A stretch of 64,000 nt of DNA from Locusta migratoria (lineage: Eukaryota > Arthropoda > Insecta > Orthoptera > Acrididae). Position numbers and translations under genes: made by a program. The notes under the pieces are model-generated. The model saw nothing but the letters and a program-made list of their open reading frames with translations. It was not told where the DNA came from and ran no database searches. The DNA is taken from positions 542,968,758 to 543,032,757 of the forward strand of contig CM048745.1 of NCBI GenBank assembly GCA_026315105.1, written 5' to 3'. Below are positions 42,020 to 53,460 of the stretch, piece by piece; within the stretch, counting starts at the first letter, position 1; each line of letters begins with the position of its first letter.

Positions 42020-42720
42020 TGATTAGTCTTTAGGGTGACATCATACCACGTCTGCTCTACCTGTTCACATGGTTCTGCAAGAATTGTGGCTTGACGAGTT
42101 GCACCTGTCAGTTGTCTTCCTATCATATCCCATATGTGCTCAACTAGAGACAAGTCTGGATATCGTGCTCGTCAGGATAGGTACTGAGATTTGCGCGTAT
42201 TGTCCTGTTGGAAAAATACATCATCTTCCTGTTGCAATACTGATAAAAGAATGGGTCTTACAACATTCTGCACGTACTGAGCGCTGATCAGCGCTCCCTC
42301 CAAAAACACCAATGGTGAATCAGGGTTGTAGATTGTCGTACGCTAAAGGCCTGGGAGCGGCCAGTGAGTCTAGGACGAATGCACGCTACGCGTTCACTAG
42401 GTCTGTGCCCTGTGTACAAACAACCATCACTTGCTGGCAGGCAGAAACTACTTTATTGGTGAAGACCATGACCTCAAGTGGTCCTCTCGCGGGAGTGACG
42501 AGCCGTGCATTTAGATGCCGTCTCTCGAGTGCAAAATCGCTGGGGAGTATCTCATGTTACTACTTCACGGCTTATAAACCGTCTTGTATGGATACTGTGG
42601 TAGCTGTAGGATATGACAGTGTTGCATTGCTAACATCACGATTTTGGCGGATGTCTCTACGGCTTGGAAGCCCACAACCTTTCCGAAGGATGTGAAGACC
42701 ATAGTTCGATGTAATGTCTT
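42020..42720 (-). pseudogene. Tc1-family transposase relic
   Basis: Minus-strand frames give DESSFCLPASDGCLYTGHRP (the DES block), RPILLSVLQQEDDVFFQQDN (the QQDNA block) and then YPDLSLVEHIWDMIGRQLTG with QATILAEPCEQVEQTWYDV, the C-terminal Tc1 blocks in the right order. The second and third catalytic regions are visible but frameshifted. The plus-strand open frame here (42312-42695) is a shadow. A different Tc1 lineage from 24420-25690. Confidence 0.8.
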
Positions 42721-42879
42721 CTGATGCACTATTCGGACGGTCGCTTCTGTCAGCGATAAATTCAAGGTATGTGATAACGAATGTGTATTTTTCCCCCTTT
42801 TAACACTTCTCCTTACATGCTTTCTTGGTACGCACTCAAGTTTTAACTCTTCTACACCATGGTTGAGACTAGTTATTGT

Positions 42880-43160
42880 GAGGAAATGCATTTTACACTT
42901 AGCTGTCATGTAAGATTTATTTATTATGCAAATAGTTTCGGGAATATCCCATCATGGCATTTAAAATTACATAAACACATACATTACATACATTTCATAA
43001 TCAATTTTTATGGATAAGACGACATCTTTAATTGATTCAGGAAATGTATGAACCGGAACTGTTTATGTAATTTTAAATGCCGTGATGATGGGATATTTCC
43101 GAAACTAGTTGCATAATAAATAAATCTTACATGACGGCTAAATGTAAAATGAATTTCCTC
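42880..43160. repeat. Foldback element (281 bp)
   Basis: Arms GAGGAAATGCATTTTACAC and GTAAAATGAATTTCCTC, then TCATGTAAGATTTATTTATT, GTTTCGGGAATATCCCATCA and GGCATTTAAAATTACATAAA, are complementary left to right around a centre near 43020. Arms about 105 bp, no coding content. Confidence 0.85.
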
Positions 43161-43511
43161 AAGTTTATTGCTGTCGACAATCGCCACAAACAAATGTATA
43201 ATAATTATGTTCCAGAAAAATTGTCTTTGGCAAGTATCGGAACCACTTTTCTCTGTAGAGATATTTGGAGCAATGTCCTTTGATAGTGCAGTTTTTTGGT
43301 CTGTTTAATTCAAACATTTCCATGAATTTTCTTTCTGTTCCTTTTCTTCATGAATAAATTTCATGATCAAAATCCTTTCATTCAGTAACAGGTAATACTT
43401 GTTTGCCCGAATTCTTTGACCATAAGCAGGTGGACAAATTCAGCATTTGTTACGCGTCGAAATCGAAATTATTTGTACGTCTTCTTGTTTCATGGGATGG
43501 TTTCCGATCTG
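43161..43511. other. Spacer, nothing recognised
   Basis: AT-rich, no supported gene. Confidence 0.4.
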
Positions 43512-43522
43512 GGGTCATAAAC

Positions 43523-43713
43523 AAATGTTCAAATGTTTGTATAGTCTATGGGACCTAACTACGGGGTCATCAGTCCCTAAACTTACAAACTACTTATGAA
43601 CTACTTACGAACTAGGACGGCACAAATATCCATGCCCGATGGGGGATTCGAACCCCCGACCGTAGTAGCCGTGCAGACCGTGACTGGAGCGCCTCAGTCT
43701 CCTCGGCCACCGC
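43523..43713 (-). repeat. tRNA-derived SINE with target duplication
   Basis: Minus copy from AAATGTTCAAATGTTTGTAT to CGGCCACCGC, flanked by the 11-bp duplication GGGTCATAAAC (43512-43522 and 43714-43724). The first bases of the head (GGCCGGC) are missing. Confidence 0.9.
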
Positions 43714-43724
43714 GGGTCATAAAC

Positions 43725-45104
43725 CAACAGGTTCTGACCATCTGCATTCCGTTGGAAAATTCGTTGGAGCGCAGCTAAATGTAGTCAGAGTTTGCCTTCG
43801 AAAGACGCTGCCGAATATGCGTCGTACTAATAACGTAAAAATACTAGCCGAAGACACTGTTTCTTCTCGAGTATGTAACAGATGAGTTCCGACCCCCGTA
43901 TTTCACCAAATATTGACAGATCTGGGAATTACGCAAGAAGAGACTGGTCATCCACCGATACGGAGTCCTGTGTACACGTTGGCGTGCCTCTCGGAAACGT
44001 TTCATGCCAACGAAAGTTACACATGCCAGCTCATTTAATTACCAACTTCATTAACCTAACTGTTCACAAGACCGATACGACCCTTCAGATGACCACATGA
44101 GCACATACCGTAATGCAAGTCGCATCAGTTATACTGCATAATACAAAATATACGTAATCGAAGTTCACTGTAATTACAATTTCTGCTTACAAAATGAGTT
44201 GTTTGCTTCTTGTTTTTTAATGTTTGTCGAAATTGTTAAAGATTTATTACACTACTGTCAAATAGTCACAACAAGACTGTTAAAATACATTTTTAAAGTT
44301 GTACCTGGTATGAAATGAGTCCCGACAATACTTCACAGTTCATTATTATTATATAATTAATTTTATTTATGTCTTCATTAAGAATGTGATCTCCTACTAG
44401 TTGACACACTTTCGGTAACGGTAGTAACACTAAAAGTGGGCCTTTGCGATCGCCTTTTGACAGCTCGAAATGTAAATAAAAATAACGGCTTAACCGTTCG
44501 TCTTACACGAAAACTGACAAATGAATTTGTAGAGGAGAAAGTTTTTTGCAAAAATAACGGCGATTTGACACCGTACCTTAATTTTACGTAAATGAGGCTT
44601 TCGAAAATGTCACGTGACACTCCACTACCAGCTCTCTCTCTCTTTCATATTCCACCTTGCTTTCTGTATTTTATGATTGTCTTACGCGTTATCATTTCAA
44701 AGCAATGGCGTACTGAAGAATTAACAAAACCCGCCACCATATTTCTTTTTTTTTTCGCCTTGACTCCTAAAAGGGTTTCGGGCACTCCTTTGATTGCAGA
44801 GTTTTGTTCTACAATGTTTAGAGTTTTGCAGATGTAAGAGTGCTGCTTCTAAAATATGGGTTTGTTCTATTTCGTGAGCATGTAGTGAAATATGTATCAA
44901 TGAACTGAAAAAATGTTCTTCTGAAGCATTTGCACATCAACTGGGAGGATACTGTAATAATGAGTAATCTAAACAACGGGCTTATACTGGTAGTTTTACA
45001 TATAAATGGAGTCCTAGATTTCTGTGACAACTGTCGTTTCTTAATGAAACGAAAGGGAAGTGTATACATTGCAACAAATTACGTTGTTTCTTTTCTTTTC
45101 TAAG
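43725..45104. other. Spacer, no supported gene
   Basis: Short open stretches on both strands (43882-44100, 44378-44620, 44592-44837, 44818-45069) have no recognised motif and are of chance length. Confidence 0.5.
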
Positions 45105-46163
45105 CAATCTAATACATAAAGCAGAGTGTCCGGATGTTTGTTTGGGTGTACGTCTTGCACACAAAGCTACAGTTTAGATCCAATCGTTTTCAAATTTTGC
45201 TCACGTAAGCTTCAATCCATGAGGACGGTCGCCGTATGTGTAAGAATCACGTACGATACATAATTCACGATATGTGACGTCGTAAAGATTGAGATGCGCG
45301 AAAAACTGCTACATTTAACGACAATGCTGCACATTTTCTCCTAACCCAATCGACCGATTTCGACCAAATTTGGTATATAGATTTCCTACCGTGAGACAAC
45401 AATTGCTGCGCGGTTAAGAATCACGTACGACACATTGTTCAGAAGATATGGCGTCATAAACAATAGGAATCGCAGAAAACTGCCACATAATGCGACGAGG
45501 CTTTATAAATACGCTATACGAGAATGAGAGTACTTAGCGACTAGCAACAAATTTAAACATTATTTCAAACCTTTATTAAACTTTTTCTCGCCAACAACCA
45601 TAGTAAAATGATGAATGGGAAAAAGTTTCTCGCTTACTACTTTTCCGCTGTTTATGAAGAAAAACTACCGCATTCGGCATGACGTTACAATTTAGAATTT
45701 CCACACTACAAACTGTAGCCGCAGGAAATTTTACACATAGTATACACAAATACAGCTGAATATACCTTCGAAATTGTATCACAGTACGACCTGTAGTTCA
45801 TAAGATACCAGCACATAAACAGTAACGTTCCACTGTTCATGTACTAAAAGTACGGCATTCAGTATGACGTAAACTACAAATAGTAGCCGCAGGAAATTTT
45901 ACAGACAGTATACACGCATATAGTTCAGTGTACCGTCCAAATTGTATCACAGTACAACATTTAGTTCATGAGATATGGGCACATAGTAACGTTTATGGAA
46001 AACCGCCCCATCACGCACCAAGTTTTAATGTATTACTTCTTTACTACTAATTGTGTCCCCAAGAGATTTTACAGACATACAGCACTTAAACAAATGAATA
46101 TATACCTGAAAAATGGCAGGAATAAATAAATATACACCCGGGCAACGCCGTGTTTCTGCTAGT
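45105..46163 (+). repeat. About 1.06-kb repeat, first tandem copy
   Basis: Starts AATCTAATACATAAAGCAGAGTG and ends CCCGGGCAACGCCGTGTTTC followed by TGCTAGT. The body includes CCATGAGGACGGTCGCC, CTGCTACATTTAACGAC and ACCGATTTCGACCAAATTTG. Two internal subrepeats of about 180 bp share TAGCCGCAGGAAATTTTACA (near 45717 and 45886). The (A/T)TATAAAG start and CTAGT end are features of common insect non-coding repeats; the class is uncertain. Confidence 0.72.
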
Positions 46164-47241
46164 CTTCTAATATATAAAGCAGAGTGTCCATATGTTTCTG
46201 TGTTTGTGTGGTTTTGTGTACGTGTTGCATACAAATCTACAATTTTGTTCCAATCTTTATAAAAGTTTGTTGACGTAAGCCTTAATCCATGAGGACGGTC
46301 GCCATAATAATCACGTACTATGTACAGTTCACAAGATATGACGTCACGTCGAGATGCGCGAAAAACTGCTGCATTTAGCGAAAATGCTGCTCATTTTCTC
46401 CTAAACCACTGGACCGATTTCAACCAAATTTGGTACAAACATTCCTTACCGTGAGGTAACAATTGCTGCAGGGTTAAGAATCACATACGGCACATGGTTC
46501 AGTAGATATGGCGTCATAAATAATAGGAATCGCAGAAAACTGCCACATAATGCGACGAGGCTTTATAAATACGCTATATAAGAATAAAAGTATTTAGCAT
46601 CTTGGAACAAACTTTAAAAATAATTTCAAACCTTTATAAAACTTTTTCTCACTGACAACCATAGCAAAATGATGAAAGGTAAAAAGTTTTTCGCTTACTA
46701 CCTTTCCCCTGTTCATGGAGTACAACTGCGGCATTCGGTATGACGTTACAATTTATAATTTCTACGCTATAAATTGTAGCCGCAGAAAATTTTACACATA
46801 GTATACACAAATACAGTTGAATATACCTTCGAAATTGTATCACAGTACGACCTGTAGTTCATGAGATACCAGAACATAAACAGTAACGTTCCGCTGTTCA
46901 TGTATTAAAACTACGGCATTCAGTATGACGTTAAAATTTATAAATGTGAACTACAAATTGTAGCCGCAGGAAATTTTACAGACAGTATACACGCATATAG
47001 TTGATTGTACCTTCCAAATTGTATCACAGTACGATACATACTTCACGAGTTATGAGCATATAAACAGTAACGTTCATGAAAAACCGCCCTATCACGCACC
47101 ATGTTTTAATCTATTACTTATTTACGACTAATTGTATTCCCAAAAGATTTTACAGACATACAGCCCTTATACAAATTAATATATACCTGAAATATGGCAG
47201 TAATAAATAAATACCCACTCAACGCCGGTTTTTCAGCTAAT
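46164..47241 (+). repeat. About 1.06-kb repeat, second tandem copy
   Basis: Head-to-tail duplicate of 45105-46163, starting TTCTAATATATAAAGCAGAGTG right after the CTAGT of the first copy and ending CCACTCAACGCCGGTTTTTC then AGCTA. The same internal subrepeats occur near 46789 and 46963. Divergence between the copies is moderate. Confidence 0.72.
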
Positions 47242-49080
47242 AATTCACTATTTATCGAATATGTTGAAAGTTATTCATTATAATCAATGCATCTGCTAAA
47301 ATGTTTTTCTTTGGCATAGTTGCTATGGACTCTTTTAAGGTAAATTGTATTACCTTTTCTGTAGTTAAGATATGATTTTGTTCACGTTACTTTGTTCTGC
47401 TCTCAAATAAAGAGCAAATATTCTATTTCAAAATGTGTCTAACTTATCTTTTACAGCTAAAATAACAATCGAACAATCGGAATAAGTATGATAATACTGA
47501 AAACCACAAAGCTCTAGTACTCAATCTATACACAAAGTTACTACTATCATTACCTCATTTACTACAGTCATTTTTAAGTATTTACCCACTTTGTGTGTAT
47601 GGGATAAAAAAGTCTAAGTTTGGAATTCCTTGGTATGTATTTAATGATAAATTCACAAAAATAGGAAAAAGGCACATTTCAAACAAAGCGCTGCTGCCTT
47701 TGAACAACACAGAAACTTGGTTCAATTAACAAGAGTGTGTGAAAACGTTTTAGGAAGCAAGATGAAAAAAATGACTTTGGCGAGTTTTTACCTTATTTTT
47801 ATCTTTCTTATTTATTTATTTTTATTTTTTTTTATTTTTTTTTTATTTTTTTTTTTTACCACAACATGTTGACATCTGAACATTCATACAAAAATGTTTG
47901 CTGACTGCATCAAACCAGAGTCGACAATTTTGCATCTCGCACGGGGCGGGAGTTCGTCTTGCGCCGAGCCTGCTGGAGAGTAGCTGAGTAGCAGAGCTAT
48001 TAGAACCGTCCGATTGTCGCAAAATTTAACACAGCCATTATCAAAATAGTGTAGGTGTTGATATCGTGTCAGACGAGCTGCAGATTTGCAGGCGGTTTCC
48101 AATTTTAATCGTATTTTTATCATTGAGCTATGAAATTGCAGTCCCGAAATATACCTGCAATTTCAGAGGAAGTAATTGTAACTAACAAAAAGGATTACGA
48201 AGCGTCTTCTGTATGTAACTGCTTTGTTGGTATCAATCAGTCTTTTTAACATCTCGATAACAGTAAAAGGATAATGTTACCATCGAGTTAACAAAACGTA
48301 TTAACAAACCATTAATATTGAAAAAGAGGGACATGTCAAGCGCAGTTACGCAGAATGTGGTACACGTTTTCTCCTGAAATAATTTCGTCACCCTGAGGTA
48401 GATACAATTGAGAACACACGAACGAGAAACAAACACGTCGAGGCAAGTTTTCCCGCTACACGCAGCCGAATAAAGTTGCCTTATATTTGGCTATGGGGCT
48501 AGAAAGTCCATAGAATATTCGGTGTTCAGCGTGTGGCGGTATATCTTGTTCGCTGCAAGTATATCATTCTCACCTTTAGCTACAGCAAATGAAGTTTGAA
48601 TCCATGCAGGGAGTTGAATGGCTAAATAATTTGTTTGGATCTATTGGTGAGGGAAATGTGTCAGCTTAGTAATATTCACAGAATTACGTGAACCTGAAAA
48701 ATAAATGTGACGCAGCCAAAAGATAGTTTGCAGGGAAGCCGTATCGAGTCGAACGTGATCTTAATCGCGAAATATAAAGTTTCAGCTATCATAATGAGGG
48801 GTTAAATGGCTAATAATGTGTTTCTAAAACAAAGCAGTATGTTCGTTTCAGATTATGTTGTTGTTGTTGTGGTTTTGAGGGTACTAAACATCTAGATCAT
48901 CAGTCCCTCGTTTCAAATTAGGGGGTGAGAAATTATTTAGTTAATCGATGTACTCAGGAGGGGAGATGTGGGAGATTTGTAATTATTACAGAATAACAGA
49001 GATGAATCAGAATAATAAATGTTAACCAGGTATCAGATGGTTCTGGATACTAATACAATAGCGAGTTGAAGGTGATCTTG
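47242..49080. other. Spacer with a long T-rich run
   Basis: The T-rich low-complexity run is at 47800-47859. At 48848-48915 a fragment with TTGTTGTTGTTGTGG and ATCATCAGTCCC resembles repeat-tail sequence. No gene supported; open stretches at 47884-48123 and 48233-48436 (minus) have no motif. Confidence 0.5.
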
Positions 49081-49742
49081 TACAGGGTGTCCCAGCTATC
49101 TTGTCCACCCAAAATATCTCTGGAACAATAACAGCTATTGGAAAACGATTTTCACCGGTATCAATGTACGGCTGGGGCCCATGAATGTACATATTTGGAA
49201 ACATTCTAAAACGAAAGCAAATGTGTTTTTTAACACAAACTTATGTTTTTTTTATTTTTTCTTCAGCAATCCATAGCATGACAAATCACATAAACAATGA
49301 CGTTGACTGCATCGCAATATTCCAATTACATCCCGAGGTAATGCGACGCGAAGTTGACGCTTGAAATACGCGAAACGCGCGGCTAGCGCTCGTCCTGCGC
49401 AGCATGGGGTTCTCGCCTGAGTCTCAGGACGTGAGCTAGCCGCGCGTTTCGCGTATTTCAAGCGTCAACTTCGCATCGCATTATCTCGGGATGTAATTGG
49501 AATATTGCGATGCAATCAACGCCATTGTTTATGTGATTTGTCATGCTATGGATTTCTGAAGAAAAAATTAAAAAAAACGTAATTTTGTGTTAAAACACAC
49601 TTTTGCTTTCGTTTTAGAATGTTTCCAAATATGTAAATTCATAGGCCCCAGCCGTACATTGATACCGGTGAAAATCGTTTTCCAATAGCTGTTATTGTTC
49701 CAGAGACATTTTGGATGGATAAGATAGCTGGGACACCCTGTA
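49081..49742. repeat. Near-perfect 662-bp palindromic element
   Basis: Ends TACAGGGTGTCCCAGCTATC and GATAGCTGGGACACCCTGTA are exact complements. The arms, about 310 bp each, remain complementary with few changes to a short centre near 49411 (ACGCGAAACGCGCGGCTAGC against GCTAGCCGCGCGTTTCGCGT). TA at both ends fits a TA target duplication around CAGGGTGTCCC inverted ends. No transposase. Confidence 0.92.
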
Positions 49743-50149
49743 TACGCATTTACAAAAACACGCGTGCCATGCCATGTGGCGGCGGTGGGAGAATTTAGTG
49801 AGAGCGGTGATGGGGCGGCAGCGGGGGTTGGAACACTTGCAGGGAGTGACATTTACACGGAGAGACACTTGCACGGAGCCCGGGTCTCTTGCCGGTCTAA
49901 CCGGCTTTTCACCCGTACAGCCACACTGACTAGTCCAGCACTTCGGCACAGCCGCTCCTTCTATCTGGCTGGCGCTCATGTAACAGCAGTACGCAACCAT
50001 GTATCGCTTGAAGGTGGCTCATTAACGCTTTTCGTGACAGATTTATTTATTCGTTGTGGTAACGAGAAATGACACTGAAATTCAGCACAATGACAACAGG
50101 AAATGATATTCATAATTTTAAAATATTTTGATGATGAAAAGATCAGTGG
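49743..50149. other. GC-rich unassigned segment
   Basis: 49760-49985 is GC-rich (contains ACGGAGAGACACTTGCACGG preceded by a similar TTACACGG copy). No domain recognised in any frame. Confidence 0.4.
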
Positions 50150-52037
50150 CAGATCGTTATGAAATTATGCACACTTAACTTTCAAACCAAGAGGATGATC
50201 GCTGTAAGTATACGAGTCAAGTTCAATACGTATTTCAGGACATATGACGTCATAAACATTGAGATGAGCGATAAACTGCTGCACCAGGCGATAATGCCGC
50301 ACATTTCCTCCTAAACCTCTGGACAAATTTCAACCAAATTGAGTACACGTATTCCTTACCGTGAGATGACACTGTAGGGCTAATATTCCGTAGTTCGTGG
50401 ATTAAAACTAGGCGATCTGTATGACGTTGCAATTTATAATTTATATACTACAAATTGTACTCTCAGGAAATTTTACAGACATTATACACACATACAGCTG
50501 CATCTACGACACGTAGTTCATGAGATATGGGGACATAAACAGTAACGTTCATAGAAACCCGCCCCGTCACGTACCGGGTTTTAATCTATTACTTCTTTAC
50601 TGTCAACTGTATTTGCAATGGATTTTATAGAATACAGGACTTATACAAATGAATATATAATTGCAAAATTATGCAATTGTACTGCATATAATTCGATAAA
50701 TATGAGATCATGTATATACTGCAATGGGTATAAACCTGTCACATCAAACAATACATTTTACTAAATTTTACTACTAAGACACTTGTGTATTCCAGTCAGC
50801 TTAAGGAAATTTCAGAAACTTGTTGACAACTTTGAACTGTGAAGAGCACATGGCTGCAGGCAAAAGCAATAGACTTCTATAGAGATAGAAGAAATATATG
50901 AGGAGCTAAAGGAAATTATTCAGACAATTAAGGAAGAGGAAAAGTTAATGGTTATGGAAGACTGGAAATCGGTATTACGACAAGGAGGGGAAGGGAAGGG
51001 AAGATAGTAAGTGAATATGGTCTGGGCAAAAAGAATGAAAGAGAAAGCAAAGCGTGTGAAGAAAAGCGTTTTTGAAAAACAGAAATTTGTTAACATCAAA
51101 TATTAATTTCAGTGTAAGGAAGTCCTTTCTGAAGGCATTTGTGTGGAATGTTGCCGTGTATGGGAGTGAAACATAGACGATAAACAGTGCGGACAGGAAG
51201 AGGATAGAGGCTTTTGAAATGTGGTGCTACAGAATAATGCTGAAGATTAGGTGGGTGGATCGCGTAACTAATGAGGAGGTACTGAACAGAATTGGGGAGA
51301 AAAGAAATTTCTGGCATACCTTGACTAAAAGAAGGGATCGATTGGTAGGACACATTCTTAGACATCAAGACCAAGAGATGGATACAGTAAGCAGATTCAG
51401 ACAGATGTAGGTTGCCGTTCGTATGTGGAGATGAAGAGGTCTGCTCAGGATGGGGTATTGTGGAGAGCTGCATCAAACCAGTCTCCGGACTGAAGACCAC
51501 AACAATCACAGAGTTACTTAGAAGGGAAGAGAAAGAAACTGCGTACATCCATCGAGTATCCATTATTTCCGACTGTTCTTTTAACTTCAAGAGACTGCAG
51601 TTTCCATTTAGGATTCAATTTTGTATTATTATTAATAAATCACAGGGCAATCTATAAAAATTGTGTACCGGATTTGATCTCTCCATCATCTTCACAGGGA
51701 TAACTTTATGACGCTTCCTCAGGGGTGGGGAACCAAAATATATATTCGTATTAGATTCTGGGCGAATCTCAAGAAATATTGTTTACAGTTAAGTTTTGAA
51801 TTGCACGAATGTTACATATCATTTGAATTTTGATTAATACATTCCTTTGTTTGGATACTGCACTTACAATTCTGTACATTACGCAAGACGGTCTTATTTC
51901 TTATATATTCTCCCATAAATATAACATGTTTTTAGAAAACAGGAGATGGTCAAAGAGAAAATGGCTAGGAGAATTACTAAATCAAGGCGTCAATAAATAA
52001 ATAAATAAAAACCCGGGCAACGCTGGGGTTTGAGCTA
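50150..52037 (+). repeat. Third copy of the 1.06-kb repeat, interrupted
   Basis: 50160-50665 matches the body of 45105-46163 (GAGGATGATCGCTGTAAGTA, TGACGTCATAAACATTGAGA, CAGGAAATTTTACAGACATT, GTACCGGGTTTTAATCTATT). The typical 3' end appears only at 51993-52037 (AATAAATAAATAAAAACCC, GGGCAACGCTGGGGTTTGAG, CTAGTT). The 1.3 kb between includes an RTE LINE fragment, so the copy seems split by insertion. Confidence 0.6.
51050..51508 (+). pseudogene. RTE-type LINE 3' fragment
   Basis: Homologous to the end of 38125-39517: the FLKKRNLLTSNI-type segment, SADRKRIEAFEMWCYRIMLK, RWVDRVTNEEVLNRIGEKRN, and the 3' end CTCCGGACTGAAGACCACAA. It lacks the short segment between HILRHQ and the DTVSRFRQM tail seen in other copies, a deletion of about 50 bp near 51368. 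Confidence 0.88.
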
Positions 52038-52352
52038 GTTACAAAAATGTCTAAGAAATATTTGAAATGATTGTGTAAATATATGTTATGGTATACATTG
52101 AACTTCTGTTCAGTACAATGAAGAAGCTCGAAAGAAATAAACAGTGGCTTTCAATCAGATATTCGTACCACTGCTCCTCCTCTATAAGTGTGTAAGTTTC
52201 TATTAAAAAAAATGCTAAGCTGATATAGAAATTACAAGACATTTTATGATCAGTGTTCACTAATCTTCAATAAACTTTTGCAATAGGTAGTTATATATAG
52301 CGTGTAATAGTGTGTATTTTATTGTCACATTCAAGTACCAATTTGAGGCTGA
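52038..52352. other. Spacer, nothing recognised
   Basis: AT-rich. No gene or repeat identified. Confidence 0.4.
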
Positions 52353-52548
52353 AAGCCTCGGTGGAGTGGCCTAGCGTTCCAAGGCGCCAAGTTGCGGAGC
52401 GCGCCGCTGCTCGCCGTCGGAGGTTCCAGTCCTCCCTCAAGCATAGGTGTATTCGTTGTACTTAAAAGAAGTTAGTTTAAGTAGTTTGTAAGCCTAGGGA
52501 CTGATAACCAGAGTAGTTACGTCCTATAGATTTACAAACATTTGTACA
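52353..52548 (+). repeat. tRNA-derived SINE
   Basis: Head GCCTCGGTGGAGTGGCCTAG, B-box-like GGAGGTTCCAGTCCTCCCTC, GCATAGGTGTA, tail GGGACTGATAACCAGAGTAG and TTTACAAACATTTGTAC. Confidence 0.82.
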
Positions 52549-52987
52549 ATTGGCTGAAATATTAAACAAATGCAGAAGATAAAAGTGTAATATTTCTCAT
52601 AAGATGAAAACACAGAGTCATTGAACTGTCTTGTGAATCTGCCATGTGAAAATTGTGATGTGATTACCAAATGTTGGTTTCCGAGAATACCATTATGAGC
52701 AGAATAAAAATTAACAGTTCGTAAAACAATAGGTTATGGTTTCAAATTCTTGGTTATTGAAACATATTTCTACAGTAGACACCACTGTAAAATTTGACTG
52801 CTGTTGCAAAAGTGGTAGAAGAGTTATATTTTTGAGTGGAGTCCACCTTAAACATTTCGCCGTATATACTGTATATAAGTCCACGCGGAATATAATTTTG
52901 ACTGAATCGCCTGAAGACAGCACATTGCTTTTACTTGTCCTGCGCTTACAATCGACAGTGCTGTGCTGTGTAATGCCATAGTACCGT
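52549..52987. other. Spacer, nothing recognised
   Basis: Overlapping open stretches on both strands (about 52711-52992) have no motif. Confidence 0.45.
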
Positions 52988-53169
52988 TCCAAATGTTTGT
53001 TTGTATAATCTATGGGACTTAACTACGGGGTCCTCAGTCCCTATACTTACAAACCTTACGAACTAGCACGGCACAAATATCCATGCCCAAAGGGGATTCA
53101 ACCCCCGACCGTAGTGGCCGTGCAGACCGTGACTGAAGCGCCTCAGTCCCCTCGGCCACCGCGGCCGGC
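52988..53169 (-). repeat. tRNA-derived SINE
   Basis: Minus copy from CCAAATGTTTGTTTGTATAA through GGGACTTAACTACGGGGTCC to CCACCGCGGCCGGC. It lies 17 bp from the next SINE copy. Confidence 0.88.
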
Positions 53170-53186
53170 AACACATTCCCTCTCCG

Positions 53187-53450
53187 ATGTTCAAATGATT
53201 GTGCAGCTTATGGCATCAATCCCTAAAAATGTTCAAATGATTGTGCAGCTTATGGCATCAATCCCTAAAAATGTTCAAATGATTGTGCAGCTTATGGCAT
53301 CAATCCCTAAACTTACAAACTACTTATGAACTACCTTATACTAAGGACGGCACAAATATCCATGCCCGAGGGGGATTCGAACCCCCGACCGTAGTGGCCG
53401 TGCAGACCGTGATTGGCGCGCCGCAGTCCTCTCGGCCACCGCGGCCGGCA
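53187..53450 (-). repeat. tRNA-derived SINE with triplicated tail unit
   Basis: Minus copy flanked by the 10-bp duplication TCCCTCTCCG (53177-53186 and 53451-53460). Its tail end carries three identical 42-bp units starting at 53187, 53229 and 53271 (ATGTTCAAATGATTGTGCAG, then CTTATGGCATCAATCCCTAA). The duplication encloses all three units, so they were present at insertion or arose within the element. Confidence 0.92.
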
Positions 53451-53460
53451 TCCCTCTCCG

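Noticed and set aside
42312..42695. 127-codon plus-strand open frame
   Set aside because: It is the opposite-strand shadow of a decayed Tc1 transposase read on the minus strand.
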